64,000 nucleotides of DNA from Fibrella arboris (lineage in GTDB: Bacteria; Bacteroidota; Bacteroidia; Cytophagales; Spirosomataceae): the NCBI RefSeq assembly GCF_041321095.1, contig NZ_JBGGWE010000006.1, forward strand, positions 248,001-312,000, written 5' to 3'. The notes below the pieces were generated by a model, which was not told where the DNA came from, made no database searches, and worked only from the letters and a program-made list of their open reading frames with translations. This document shows, piece by piece, positions 51,288-59,125 of the stretch. The first letter of the stretch is position 1, and every line of letters begins with the position of its first letter. A program made the translations under genes and the position numbers.

Positions 51288-51737
51288 TTACGCTACTTGT
51301 TTTCTAACCTCAACCGCATTCGGACCTTTAGGCGTCTTCGTGATTTCGAAGGTCACTTTATCCTGTTCGGTGATTGCATCGACAAGGCCGTTCATGTGCA
51401 CGAAAATGCTTTCCTGGCTTTGCTGATCCCGAATAAAACCATATCCTTTCGATGAATTGAAGAAGGTAACCACGCCCTTCCGGACTAAATCTTCGGGGGC
51501 TGCATCTTCCTGTTTAGACACGCCAATCTGGATGTCTGCCTGGTCGATCACCCGCCGCTTTTTATTGGGGTCGGGCGGCGTCGAGGTAATGTTGCCATTC
51601 TCGTCAACGTAAGCCATCATGTCATCAAGGCCAAGACCTTTCTGAGCACTGGCTTTGCGCTCTTCCCGCTTTTCTTCTTTATCCTTTCTCTTTTTCTGTC
51701 TTGCTTTTTCTTTTTCTTTCTTGCTAAATGTCTCCAT
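51288..51737 (-). CDS. Cold-shock domain protein with basic N-terminal extension
   Basis: 149 aa. The C-terminal 65 residues are a cold-shock domain: KGVVTFFNSSKGYGFIRDQ (RNP1 KGYGFI), ESIFVHMNGL (RNP2-type IFVHM) and KVTFEITKTPKGPNAVEV. The N-terminal 80 residues are a Lys/Arg/Glu-rich helix (KKEKEKARQKKRKDKEEKR) and an acidic linker. The domain binds single-stranded RNA or DNA and probably acts as an RNA chaperone; the extension could add RNA binding. The leader contains a large dyad at 51762-51836. Confidence 0.88.
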   Translation of the reverse strand: METFSKKEKEKARQKKRKDKEEKREERKASAQKGLGLDDMMAYVDENGNITSTPPDPNKKRRVIDQADIQIGVSKQEDAAPEDLVRKGVVTFFNSSKGYGFIRDQQSQESIFVHMNGLVDAITEQDKVTFEITKTPKGPNAVEVRKQVA

Positions 51738-51761
51738 TCATGATTGGTATTAAGTGAGAGA

Positions 51762-51836
51762 ACCCGCGCGCATGCGCCAGGATTGGTTTCCAGAATGGTA
51801 AGCAAACGCCTGAACGGGCTACCAATCCGTGCGGGT
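51762..51836 (-). promoter_or_regulatory. Dyad in the leader of the cold-shock gene
   Basis: ACCCGCGCGCATGCGCCAGG plus ATTGGT (51762-51787) can pair with ACCAATCCGTGCGGGT (51821-51836); within the left side GCGCATGCGC is itself a palindrome. It starts about 25 bases upstream of the ATG at 51737. Cold-shock genes often have structured, temperature-responsive leaders, but no family-specific motif is recognised here. Confidence 0.4.
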
Positions 51837-52137
51837 ATAGTATAACCCACCGTATAGGCAACTGTAAACCACACAAATAAGTTGTACTTTTTAAATATTA
51901 TTCGCCCTTTTTGGCCCACTTAGTATGAAATAGGTTTGAAACTATGTTTTCAGCCCTATTTTATGCCCCCACTTATCAAACCAGGCTTAGCTGGTTATCT
52001 ACCCTATATTGCCTCAGACAGAAGTGGCACTCTATCAGATAGGGCAACCGTAACACCAGCCGCCCCTGGCTCTTTCAGATGCACAACGTACCTGGCTCTA
52101 TTGATTAACTCAGGCCGCCTTTTTCCTTTGCCATAGT
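51837..52137. other. Divergent gap between cold-shock and EEP genes
   Basis: About 300 bases, AT-rich in the first half. AAATAGGTTTGAAA (51928) and CCCTATTTTA (51955) form a loose dyad. One ACGTACCTGG motif at about 52087. No gene seen. Confidence 0.4.
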
Positions 52138-52974
52138 ATGAGACTACTTCTAGTACTAGGCAGCCTTTTCTGGATGCACATAGCGGTTGCCCAGCAGAAA
52201 GACCCAATCACCGTTGCCTCATACAACCTCCGTTACAACAACCCCGGCGATGGCGTCAATGCCTGGCCTAACCGGAAAGAGATGGTAAAAGCGCTGGTGA
52301 GGTACCACGATTTTGATCTGTTTGGCGTGCAGGAAGCCTTACGGGGCCAGCTTGTCGATCTGGCTGAGATGAACGAATTCGCCTTTTTGGGTAAAGGCCG
52401 CGATGATGGGAAAGAAGCTGGTGAACACTCCGCCATTTTCTACAGGAAAGATCGGTTCGACGTGCTCAATGCCGGTGACTTCTGGCTGAGCCAGACACCC
52501 GACGTACCTGGAAAAGGCTGGGACGCCACCTGCTGCAACCGAATCTGCTCATGGGCGAAATTCAACGACAAAACCACGAAAAAGACGTTTTACTTCTTCA
52601 GCGTCCATTTCGACCATCAGGGCGTGGTTGCCCGCCGCGAATCGGGGAAACTGATGGTGCAGAAGATAAAGGAAATCGCCGGCAACGACTTGACCATCTG
52701 CGTCGGCGACCTGAACTCAACCCCTGAGACAGAGCAGGTAAAGACGATTCAAACGCTCCTGAACGATTCGTATCAGGTGACCGTCCTGCCACCCTACGGC
52801 CCCGTGGGTACGTTCAACGGTTTTAAATTCGATGCTCCACTAAACGACCGCATCGATTACGTGTTTGTCAGCAAACCCATCAAGGTCCTCTCCTACGCTG
52901 TGCTCACCGACGCCAAAGACCAGCGCTACCCCTCCGATCACCAGCCCGTTGTAGTGAAGGTGGTGATGAAGTAA
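52138..52974 (+). CDS. Secreted endonuclease/exonuclease/phosphatase-fold hydrolase
   Basis: 278 aa with a signal peptide (LLLVLGSLFWMHIAVAQQ). The EEP fold is complete: VASYNLRYNN (Asn), LFGVQEALRGQ (Glu metal ligand), FFSVHFDHQG, VGDLNSTPE (Asp/Asn) and the terminal RYPSDHQPVVV (Asp-His pair). Members of this secreted group are usually phosphodiesterases or nucleases, and the substrate is unknown. The last 39 bases recur, diverged, 100 bases downstream at 53073-53111. Ends in a bidirectional terminator. Confidence 0.9.
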   Translation: MRLLLVLGSLFWMHIAVAQQKDPITVASYNLRYNNPGDGVNAWPNRKEMVKALVRYHDFDLFGVQEALRGQLVDLAEMNEFAFLGKGRDDGKEAGEHSAIFYRKDRFDVLNAGDFWLSQTPDVPGKGWDATCCNRICSWAKFNDKTTKKTFYFFSVHFDHQGVVARRESGKLMVQKIKEIAGNDLTICVGDLNSTPETEQVKTIQTLLNDSYQVTVLPPYGPVGTFNGFKFDAPLNDRIDYVFVSKPIKVLSYAVLTDAKDQRYPSDHQPVVVKVVMK

Positions 52975-53072
52975 AAGTCTCACGTATCATACGTCTTCCA
53001 TACGTACCCAGCCATAGCCGACTGGGTCGAAGCGTTATAAGTGGGCCAACACAGCACATCGAAATGCTATTT

Positions 53073-53111
53073 CATCACCAACCCGTTGCGGTGAAGTTAG
53101 TGATGAAGTAG
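53073..53111 (+). pseudogene. 3'-terminal remnant of a second EEP gene
   Basis: 31 of 39 bases match the 3' end of the EEP gene (52936-52974), and the frame reads HHQPVAVKLVMK then stop, against DHQPVVVKVVMK then stop. Most changes fall in third positions or are conservative. The similarity stops at once on the 5' side. This looks like the tail of a tandem paralogue whose body has been deleted. Confidence 0.7.
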
Positions 53112-53130
53112 CTGGGTCGAATTTCTGATA

Positions 53131-53194
53131 AACGATTATAAAGAGAATGCCCACCCAGTTTTAGAGCTAGGTGGGCATTCTCTTTATAATCGTT
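53131..53194. terminator. Bidirectional terminator
   Basis: A perfect 25-bp inverted repeat (arms 53131-53155 and 53170-53194, core GAATGCCCACC) with a 14-base loop, flanked by AT-rich sequence. It lies between the EEP gene and the converging small-gene cluster, and can serve both. Confidence 0.9.
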
Positions 53195-53218
53195 AAATAA
53201 GTGACGTATTGACTGTCC

Positions 53219-53404
53219 CTAGCGCTTGAAAGGCCTGGGAATGGATAGATCCTTGGGCAATCCGTACTGGCGAATCTGCTCCTTAGCCAGTTCATTCGTC
53301 TCCGGAAAAAGAACACGGCCTCCAAAAAGGCGACCTGATTCAGGGTTTTCCGTTATTACAACATCCTTTAAACTGACCGATTTCTGTTCTGCTGAGGCTT
53401 TCAT
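53219..53404 (-). CDS. Small hypothetical protein, third of a small cluster
   Basis: 61 aa: MKASAEQKSVSLKDVVITEN, then RLFGGRVLFPETNELAKEQI and a basic end. Its ATG is eight bases after the stop of the gene before it. No family recognised. With its neighbours it forms a compact three-gene minus-strand unit of lower GC content than the surroundings. Confidence 0.6.
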   Translation of the reverse strand: MKASAEQKSVSLKDVVITENPESGRLFGGRVLFPETNELAKEQIRQYGLPKDLSIPRPFKR

Positions 53405-53412
53405 ATAGCATT

Positions 53413-53598
53413 TTAGGGATGAAGAGGCTCTGACTTGTCCTGTTGAGCAAGTCGTTCACTTACATCTCGTTTGAACTGCTCAAGCTGTGTGCGTATACTG
53501 GCATTCTTGACGAGCAAACTATCAGCCTTATTAATCCCTTCTTCAAGAATAGCTTCTGCCCGCTTGGCCAAATCGTCTATCACCTGTTGATTATCCAT
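53413..53598 (-). CDS. Small helical hypothetical protein, second of the cluster
   Basis: 61 aa, starting MDNQQVIDDLAKRAEAILEE; strongly helical and charged, probably a coiled coil throughout (e.g. ASIRTQLEQFKRDVSERLAQ). Its ATG overlaps the stop of the broken first gene (ATGGATAA), so the two were translationally coupled. No family recognised. Confidence 0.65.
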   Translation of the reverse strand: MDNQQVIDDLAKRAEAILEEGINKADSLLVKNASIRTQLEQFKRDVSERLAQQDKSEPLHP

Positions 53599-53893
53599 CT
53601 TCGTTAGTCAGTCTGCTTAATAAATCAATCATGAACCGGCAGTGATTAATATTCAAATCGTGGCTATCGATTTCCTCTGCCAATATTTTCTGTTTACTCT
53701 TGAGTTGGCTCAAGAGTGATTTTACCCTGTCTAACGCTGGGTTATTGTATTCGTTCAATTCGAGCGCAACCTGAATTATTTTTCGAGCTTCCTAAAGCGA
53801 CAACTCGACTGTGGGTAAATCGCCTACAGCGCTTAATTGGGCATTTTCAATATAATTTAACCAATTTTCGTAATACGCCTTATCCTTATCCAC
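53591..53893 (-). pseudogene. First gene of the small cluster, interrupted by an in-frame TAG
   Basis: From GTG 53893 the frame reads VDKDKAYYENWLNYIENAQL and on for 33 codons to a TAG at 53792-53794, then continues in the same frame for 66 more codons (EARKIIQVALELNEYNN, later LSRLTNEDG) to TAA at 53591, overlapping the next start. Both halves are helical and charged as in the following gene, so a single point mutation seems to have broken one gene of about 100 codons. AT-rich, unlike the flanking genes. Confidence 0.6.
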
Positions 53894-54018
53894 AAATAGA
53901 TATCAGATTTTAGATTTATGTCTTTTTATACTGTGTAATTAATTCTCTTTTTCACGAACACTCCCGGCCATGTCAGACACAACCGGGAGTGATAAGTAAC
54001 TGATATTCAACCTTAAAA

Positions 54019-56487
54019 TCAACTTCCACAGGCTTCGCAGGCGTCTGGATTATCCAGTGAGCAGATCATGGCGGCGTAGGCTTGTTCGGCTTCGCTGACC
54101 TGCTGTGGATTCTGGGCGGCGTGCTCTTTGGCGTACCCTACGTAGTCGAGTGGTACCTCAACAGGGGCAGTTTCGGCAATGGCGGGGGCCAGTTGTGGCT
54201 CGGCCTGCGGCTGTACTACGGTGAACTTCACGGCATCGGTGGCGGCTTTGGTGCGCAGGTAATACATACCCGTTTTCAGACCCGCTTTCCAGGCGTAGAA
54301 GTGCATCGACGTCAGTTTACCGAAGTTCACATCCTGAATGTGGATGTTCAGCGATTGCGACTGACAGATATACGCGCCCCGGTCGGCCGCCATGTCGATG
54401 ATGTGCTTCTGCTTGATCTCCCAAACCGTTTTGTACAGATCTTTCAGGTTCTGCGGAATGTTCGGGATGTCCTGCACCGATCCATTGGCAATGATCAGGT
54501 TATTCTTCATCGCATCATTCCATAGACCCAGCTTCACCAGATCGCGCAGCAGGTGCTTGTTCACCACCACAAATTCGCCCGACAGTACGCGGCGGGTATA
54601 GATGTTGCTCGTGTACGGCTCGAAACACTCGTTGTTACCCAGAATCTGGCTGGTCGATGCCGTTGGCATGGGTGCCAGCAGCAACGAGTTCCGTACACCG
54701 TGCTCCATTACGTCGGTGCGTAGTGCATTCCAGTCCCAGCGACCAGACTTTGGCGTTACGCCCCACATATCGAACTGGAATTGACCTTGCGAGATCGGTG
54801 AGCCTTTCCAGGTTTCGTACGGGCCATGCTGCTTGGCCAGTTCGAGCGAGGCAGTCATGGCGGCATAATAGATCGTCTCGAAAATATCTTCGTTCAACCG
54901 CCGCGCCTCGTCCGATTCGAACGGCATACGAAGCATGATAAACGCATCGGCCAGACCCTGTACACCCAATCCGATTGGCCGGTGACGCATGTTCGAGCGA
55001 CGGGCTTCCTCAACGGGGTAGTAGTTCAGGTCGATGATCTTGTTCAGGTTGCGGGTGGCTGTGCGCGTTACTTCGTACAGCTTCTGGTGATCGAAGCGCA
55101 ACACGCCATCGTCGCCCTTCAGAATGAACTTTGGCAGGGCAATGCTGGCCAGGTTACACACCGCCACTTCATCGGGCGAGGTGTATTCCATGATCTCGGT
55201 GCAAAGGTTACTCGATTTGATGGTACCGAGGTTTTTCTGGTTCGACTTCCGGTTGGCAGCGTCCTTATACAACATGTATGGCGTTCCCGTTTCCGTCTGG
55301 CTTTCCAGCACTTCGAACCACAGATCCTGCGCTTTTACCGTGCGGCGGGCGCGCCCTTCGCGCTCGTAGCGGGTGTACAGCGCCTCGAACTCATCGCCGT
55401 AGGCATCAGACAGACCAGGGCACTCGTGCGGGCAGAACAGCGACCACGAGTCGTTGTCTTCTACCCGCTTCATGAACAGATCGGGTGTCCAGAGGGCGTA
55501 GAACAGGTCGCGGGCGCGGTTTTCTTCCTTACCGTGGTTCTTCTTCAGTTGCAGAAAGTCGAAGATGTCGGCATGCCAGGGCTCCAGGTAAATGGCGAAT
55601 GAGCCTTTGCGCTTACCCCCGCCCTGATCAACGTACCTGGCGGTGTCGTTGAATACGCGCAGCATGGGCACGATACCATTCGAGGTGCCGTTGGTACCTT
55701 TGATATACGTACCTGTTGCCCGCACGTTGTGGATGCTCAGGCCAATACCACCCGCCGACTGCGAGATTTTGGCCGTTTGTTTCAGCGTGTCGTAGATGCC
55801 TTCAATGCTGTCGTCTTTCATCGTCAGCAGGAAACAGCTACTCATTTGCGGCTTCGGCGTACCGGCATTGAAGAGCGTTGGCGTTGCGTGGGTGAACCAC
55901 TTTTCGCTCAACAGGTTGTAGGTCTCAATGGCCGCGTCAATGTCATCCATGTGGATACCAACCGCCACGCGCATCAGCATATGCTGCGGACGCTCGGCAA
56001 TCCGGCCTTCCATTTTCAGGAGGTATGACTTTTCGAGCGTTTTGTAGCCGAAATAGTCATAACCGTAATCCCGGTCATAAATAACCGTTGAGTCAAGGAT
56101 AGCCGCGTTCTCCCGAACTACGTCATATACTTCTTTCGAGATCAGCGACGCATTTTCTCCCGTTTTAGGATCAATGTAATTGTACAGCCGCTTGATGGTG
56201 CCCGAGAATGATTTATTCGTTTCCTTGTGCAGATTGGAGATCGCAATGCGAGCCGCCAGAATGGCATAATCAGGGTGCCGGGTCGTCAACGACGCGGCCG
56301 TTTCAGCGGCCAGGTTGTCGAGTTCGGTGGTTTTCACGCCGTCGTATAGCCCGTTGACCACCTTCATGGCTACTTCAACGGGTTGTACGTAGGCCGGGTC
56401 AAGGCCGTAGCACAGTTTTTCGATACGGGCGGTGATCTTGTCAAATTTGACCGACTCCCGGTGGCCATCTCGCTTAATTACATACAT
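54019..56487 (-). CDS. nrdA: Ribonucleoside-diphosphate reductase alpha subunit, class I
   Basis: 822 aa. An N-terminal ATP-cone (MYVIKRDGHRESVKFDKITA, residues 1-90) gives allosteric activity control. Catalytic region: SSCFLLTMKDDSIEGIYDTL (first active-site Cys), SNLCTEIMEYTSPDEVAVCN (Asn, Cys, Glu radical site and second Cys) and the barrel-closing LLLAPMPTASTSQILGNNE. The tail PDACEACGS has the CxxC that exchanges with thioredoxin/glutaredoxin. It reduces ribonucleotides to deoxyribonucleotides and needs a beta subunit (NrdB), which is not in the window on either side. No NrdR-box pair was found in the upstream gap. Confidence 0.96.
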   Translation of the reverse strand: MYVIKRDGHRESVKFDKITARIEKLCYGLDPAYVQPVEVAMKVVNGLYDGVKTTELDNLAAETAASLTTRHPDYAILAARIAISNLHKETNKSFSGTIKRLYNYIDPKTGENASLISKEVYDVVRENAAILDSTVIYDRDYGYDYFGYKTLEKSYLLKMEGRIAERPQHMLMRVAVGIHMDDIDAAIETYNLLSEKWFTHATPTLFNAGTPKPQMSSCFLLTMKDDSIEGIYDTLKQTAKISQSAGGIGLSIHNVRATGTYIKGTNGTSNGIVPMLRVFNDTARYVDQGGGKRKGSFAIYLEPWHADIFDFLQLKKNHGKEENRARDLFYALWTPDLFMKRVEDNDSWSLFCPHECPGLSDAYGDEFEALYTRYEREGRARRTVKAQDLWFEVLESQTETGTPYMLYKDAANRKSNQKNLGTIKSSNLCTEIMEYTSPDEVAVCNLASIALPKFILKGDDGVLRFDHQKLYEVTRTATRNLNKIIDLNYYPVEEARRSNMRHRPIGLGVQGLADAFIMLRMPFESDEARRLNEDIFETIYYAAMTASLELAKQHGPYETWKGSPISQGQFQFDMWGVTPKSGRWDWNALRTDVMEHGVRNSLLLAPMPTASTSQILGNNECFEPYTSNIYTRRVLSGEFVVVNKHLLRDLVKLGLWNDAMKNNLIIANGSVQDIPNIPQNLKDLYKTVWEIKQKHIIDMAADRGAYICQSQSLNIHIQDVNFGKLTSMHFYAWKAGLKTGMYYLRTKAATDAVKFTVVQPQAEPQLAPAIAETAPVEVPLDYVGYAKEHAAQNPQQVSEAEQAYAAMICSLDNPDACEACGS

Positions 56488-57081
56488 GGTGCTTGTAGGG
56501 GTTAGATACGCGTTTTACCGTGATTTTACGATTAACAGGGCTGTGGAACGATCAGTAAAAACCGTTCCGCAACGAGTCAGTCTATTATGATACAATGTGT
56601 TGACAATTAGACAAATACAGAAACATAGAGCAGCCAAACCGAGTAGTAAGCCACTGTTAAAGGTAACCCCAAACCGGTCGAAAAATTCGCTTCGCCAAGA
56701 AGTCCTTTGAAAAATGAAACTTGACGAACTGCCAGACCAATCCGTTGATGACTGATCGTAAACGACTTACAGTACTCTACTAAGTAGCGGATCTAAAAAA
56801 GGTACTACTCTGAAAAAGTATGCAGCATTTCTGTTACAAAAACTACTGCGTATATAGAATTGGTATTTAAAATGAAGAAAGCTTTCCTGTGAGGCTGATC
56901 AAAATAGCCGATTTACCATCGAAAATCCCAGTGCCCGCGCCTCTTTTAGGTCATTAATATTAGGGTGCGGTTAATTCTGCAATTCGTTGTCAGAAAGTGT
57001 TGTGTGTCAGCGAAAAAGCCTTTATTTTTGCAATCCTTTTCGGACGGAAACCGAATTTTGGCAGATAATCAGATAGATACA
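56488..57081. other. Long AT-rich divergent gap between nrdA and rpmE2
   Basis: 594 bases with no credible open frame on either strand, no clear hairpin and no repeat seen elsewhere in the window. It is the longest empty stretch here. It must contain the nrdA and rpmE2 promoters. Confidence 0.55.
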
Positions 57082-57324
57082 ATGAAAAAGGGCATTCACC
57101 CAGAGTACCGCGATGTGGTATTCCACGACATGTCGGCCGATTACAAATTTGTAACGCGCTCAACTGTTCAGACAAAAGACACAATGGAGTTTGAAGGTCA
57201 AACGTACCCACTGGTGAAAATCGAAGTTAGCTCACAGTCGCACCCTTTCTACACGGGTAAGAACGTACTGCTCGATACCGCTGGTCGTATTGATAAATTC
57301 CGTAAGAAGTACGGCAACAAATAA
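57082..57324 (+). CDS. rpmE2: Ribosomal protein L31, type B
   Basis: 80 aa from ATG 57082 (MKKGIHPEYRDVVFHDMSAD); the frame opens 117 bases earlier without support. No CxxC zinc pair is present, the mark of the zinc-independent type B (YkgM-like) form, and PFYTGKNVLLDTAGRIDKFR is the family's C-terminal half. A large-subunit ribosomal protein; in Bacteroidota this is usually the sole L31 rather than a zinc-starvation backup. Followed by a terminator. Confidence 0.96.
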   Translation: MKKGIHPEYRDVVFHDMSADYKFVTRSTVQTKDTMEFEGQTYPLVKIEVSSQSHPFYTGKNVLLDTAGRIDKFRKKYGNK

Positions 57325-57342
57325 GCATTTACGATTTACGTC

Positions 57343-57376
57343 AAAGCCCCGGTTTGCTGTAGCAGGCCGGGGCTTT
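57343..57376 (+). terminator. Terminator of rpmE2
   Basis: AAAGCCCCGG (57343-57352) and CCGGGGCTTT (57367-57376) form a 10-bp stem with a 14-base loop, 18 bases after the stop. Confidence 0.9.
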
Positions 57377-57515
57377 AGTGTTCATAAACCAACCTATAGC
57401 CAGTTGACTGGAAGTTGCCACGCCAGCACTGGCCGTACAGTAATAAGCAAGGTTAAAAAGCCGCACTTCGCTCTGCCAGCACACTAGAAGTGGCGTTTCT
57501 ACGTTGCCAGCCGGT

Positions 57516-58256
57516 ATGGCATCACGATTAAAAGGATTGCTTAAAACATTTGGATGGCTCGATGCCCTCCGTATGTATACGGCTATCAAGACGCATCAAA
57601 ACGAACGGCTTTCATCGGGTCGGTACAGTACAACATTCCATTTACGTCCGCACACGTCCGATCTATATACATTCGATCAGGTATTCATTCAGGATCAATA
57701 CAAGCTCCCCTATCCGTTCGATCCCAAGACGATTGTTGATGCAGGCGCCAATATCGGGTTATCAGCTGTCTACTTTGCGCACCGATTTCCAGATGCACAG
57801 CTTGTAGCTATCGAGCCCGATAAGGCTAATTTTGCACAACTTCAGCGTAATTGTGCCAATTATCCGCAAATAGAGGCTCGTTGTGCTGGCGTATGGTCAA
57901 CTGACGGTTATTTGAAAATCAGCAATACAGAGGCAACCAGCAACTCATTTCAGGTGGTCGTAACAACGCCGGATGATGCAACCGCCCTACCGGCGGTTTG
58001 CCTGCCAACACTTATGCAACAGCGTAACTGGCCAATTATAGACCTGCTGAAAATCGATATTGAGGGATCAGAAAAAGAGCTATTCTCTACAAACTATGAC
58101 ATCTGGCTTCCTCGCGTGAGGATGCTATTGGTGGAGGTACACGACCAGATGCAGATGGGCAGTTCAGCAGCGGTCTTCAGAGCGACAAGCCAATTCAATT
58201 TCAGCTTCGACATGAAGCATGAGAACCTGATTTTCATCAATCAGGATCTATTATAA
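57516..58256 (+). CDS. FkbM family SAM-dependent methyltransferase
   Basis: 246 aa from ATG 57516 (MASRLKGLLKTFGWLDAL); a TTG four codons upstream is possible. TIVDAGANIGLSAVYFAHRF is the SAM loop (about residues 73-92), AQLVAIEPDK supplies the ribose-binding acidic residue, and IDLLKIDIEGSEKEL is the FkbM-specific motif. These enzymes O-methylate sugars or glycosyl groups. Substrate unknown; it could act on surface glycans. Stand-alone gene, 46 bases before the next. Confidence 0.9.
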   Translation: MASRLKGLLKTFGWLDALRMYTAIKTHQNERLSSGRYSTTFHLRPHTSDLYTFDQVFIQDQYKLPYPFDPKTIVDAGANIGLSAVYFAHRFPDAQLVAIEPDKANFAQLQRNCANYPQIEARCAGVWSTDGYLKISNTEATSNSFQVVVTTPDDATALPAVCLPTLMQQRNWPIIDLLKIDIEGSEKELFSTNYDIWLPRVRMLLVEVHDQMQMGSSAAVFRATSQFNFSFDMKHENLIFINQDLL

Positions 58257-58302
58257 GCATATCGAATTTCAAGTTTGTATAGCTTCAATAAACAAGTATT
58301 GT

Positions 58303-59046
58303 ATGCCACGGTCTGCTGTAGTTTCCATTCCTTTGCCCTGTACCGAATCGTGGGAGCAGATGACCAGTGTGACTGGCGGGCGACACTGTGCAGCCTGCCA
58401 GAAAACAGTGCAGGATTTTTCGGCCTTTTCAGACCGGGAACTGGCCAACTGGCTGGCAACGTATACGGGCGAGGCGGCCTGTGGCCGGTTCCGTACCGAT
58501 CAGTTAGAGCGGTCGATTCAGCCAGTTCAGGTACGTTCAGAACAAGCTGGCTATATGGCCTGGGTACGTTGGGCGATGGCACTCGTATTGGGCTGGCAAA
58601 CGGCGCGGGCACAGCCAGCACCGTCAAAGCCGACGAGTTTACCAACGGCTGCCTCACCAATACAGCCTAGAAACACAGTTACCTTGTCTGATCCTGTGCT
58701 CTTCTGTATAACAGGGCGCATCGTCAATGAAGACAGCATACCTTACAATCAGGCAATCGTTGGACCTGAGGGCGGCGGACGTTTTGTGACTACCAACGAG
58801 CAGGGGGAGTTCAACCTGCCGATTTATGCGTCTGACCACGTTCAGGACACGATTCGCCTCCGCCTTATCGGGGACGGTAGTAGGATGACCATTAAGGTAG
58901 CTGCTAAGCAGCCGAAGGAACCGCTCTCCATTACGATGTATGCCACCTTTGAACAACGTACCATCGTTGGCGGTGGCTTTACTGTCGTTCAGCAGGAAAC
59001 GCCCAAACGGCGTTCTTTCTGGCAATTTTTAACTGGGAAACGCTAG
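58303..59046 (+). CDS. Protein with Cys-rich N-terminal module and periplasmic regulatory-like domain
   Basis: 247 aa. The N-terminal module (IPLPCTESWEQMTSVTGG, RHCAACQKTVQDFSAFSDRE) is a Bacteroidota motif with a CxxC (CAAC) that looks zinc-binding and often opens anti-sigma-like or signalling membrane proteins. A single hydrophobic segment (YMAWVRWAMALVLGW, about residues 85-100) could cross the membrane, placing the C-terminal half outside. That half reads like a carboxypeptidase-regulatory-like beta sandwich (CITGRIVNEDSIPYNQAIVG; GRFVTTNEQGEFNLPIY). Role unproven. Confidence 0.7.
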   Translation: MPRSAVVSIPLPCTESWEQMTSVTGGRHCAACQKTVQDFSAFSDRELANWLATYTGEAACGRFRTDQLERSIQPVQVRSEQAGYMAWVRWAMALVLGWQTARAQPAPSKPTSLPTAASPIQPRNTVTLSDPVLFCITGRIVNEDSIPYNQAIVGPEGGGRFVTTNEQGEFNLPIYASDHVQDTIRLRLIGDGSRMTIKVAAKQPKEPLSITMYATFEQRTIVGGGFTVVQQETPKRRSFWQFLTGKR

Positions 59047-59060
59047 AATCAAGCGTATAC

Positions 59061-59112
59061 TTTTCCATAAAAAATGCCCAGCTAGTTCTGGCTGGACATT
59101 TTTCGTGGAAAA
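59061..59112. terminator. Bidirectional terminator between 59046 and valS
   Basis: CTTTTCCATAAAAAATGCCC with AGC (from 59060) pairs with GCTGGACATTTTTCGTGGAA (59091-59110): a long imperfect stem with A/T runs on both sides, between two converging stop codons. Shares the AAAATGCCCA core with the terminator at 42661. Confidence 0.85.
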
Positions 59113-59125
59113 GAGGTGTCTCAAA

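Noticed and set aside
54019..56487. Intein or group I/II intron in nrdA, a frequent host of both
   Set aside because: The 822-residue frame is continuous with normal spacing of active-site motifs.
56488..57081. NrdR boxes upstream of nrdA
   Set aside because: I looked for paired ACACTATATATAGTGT-like sites and found none that fit.
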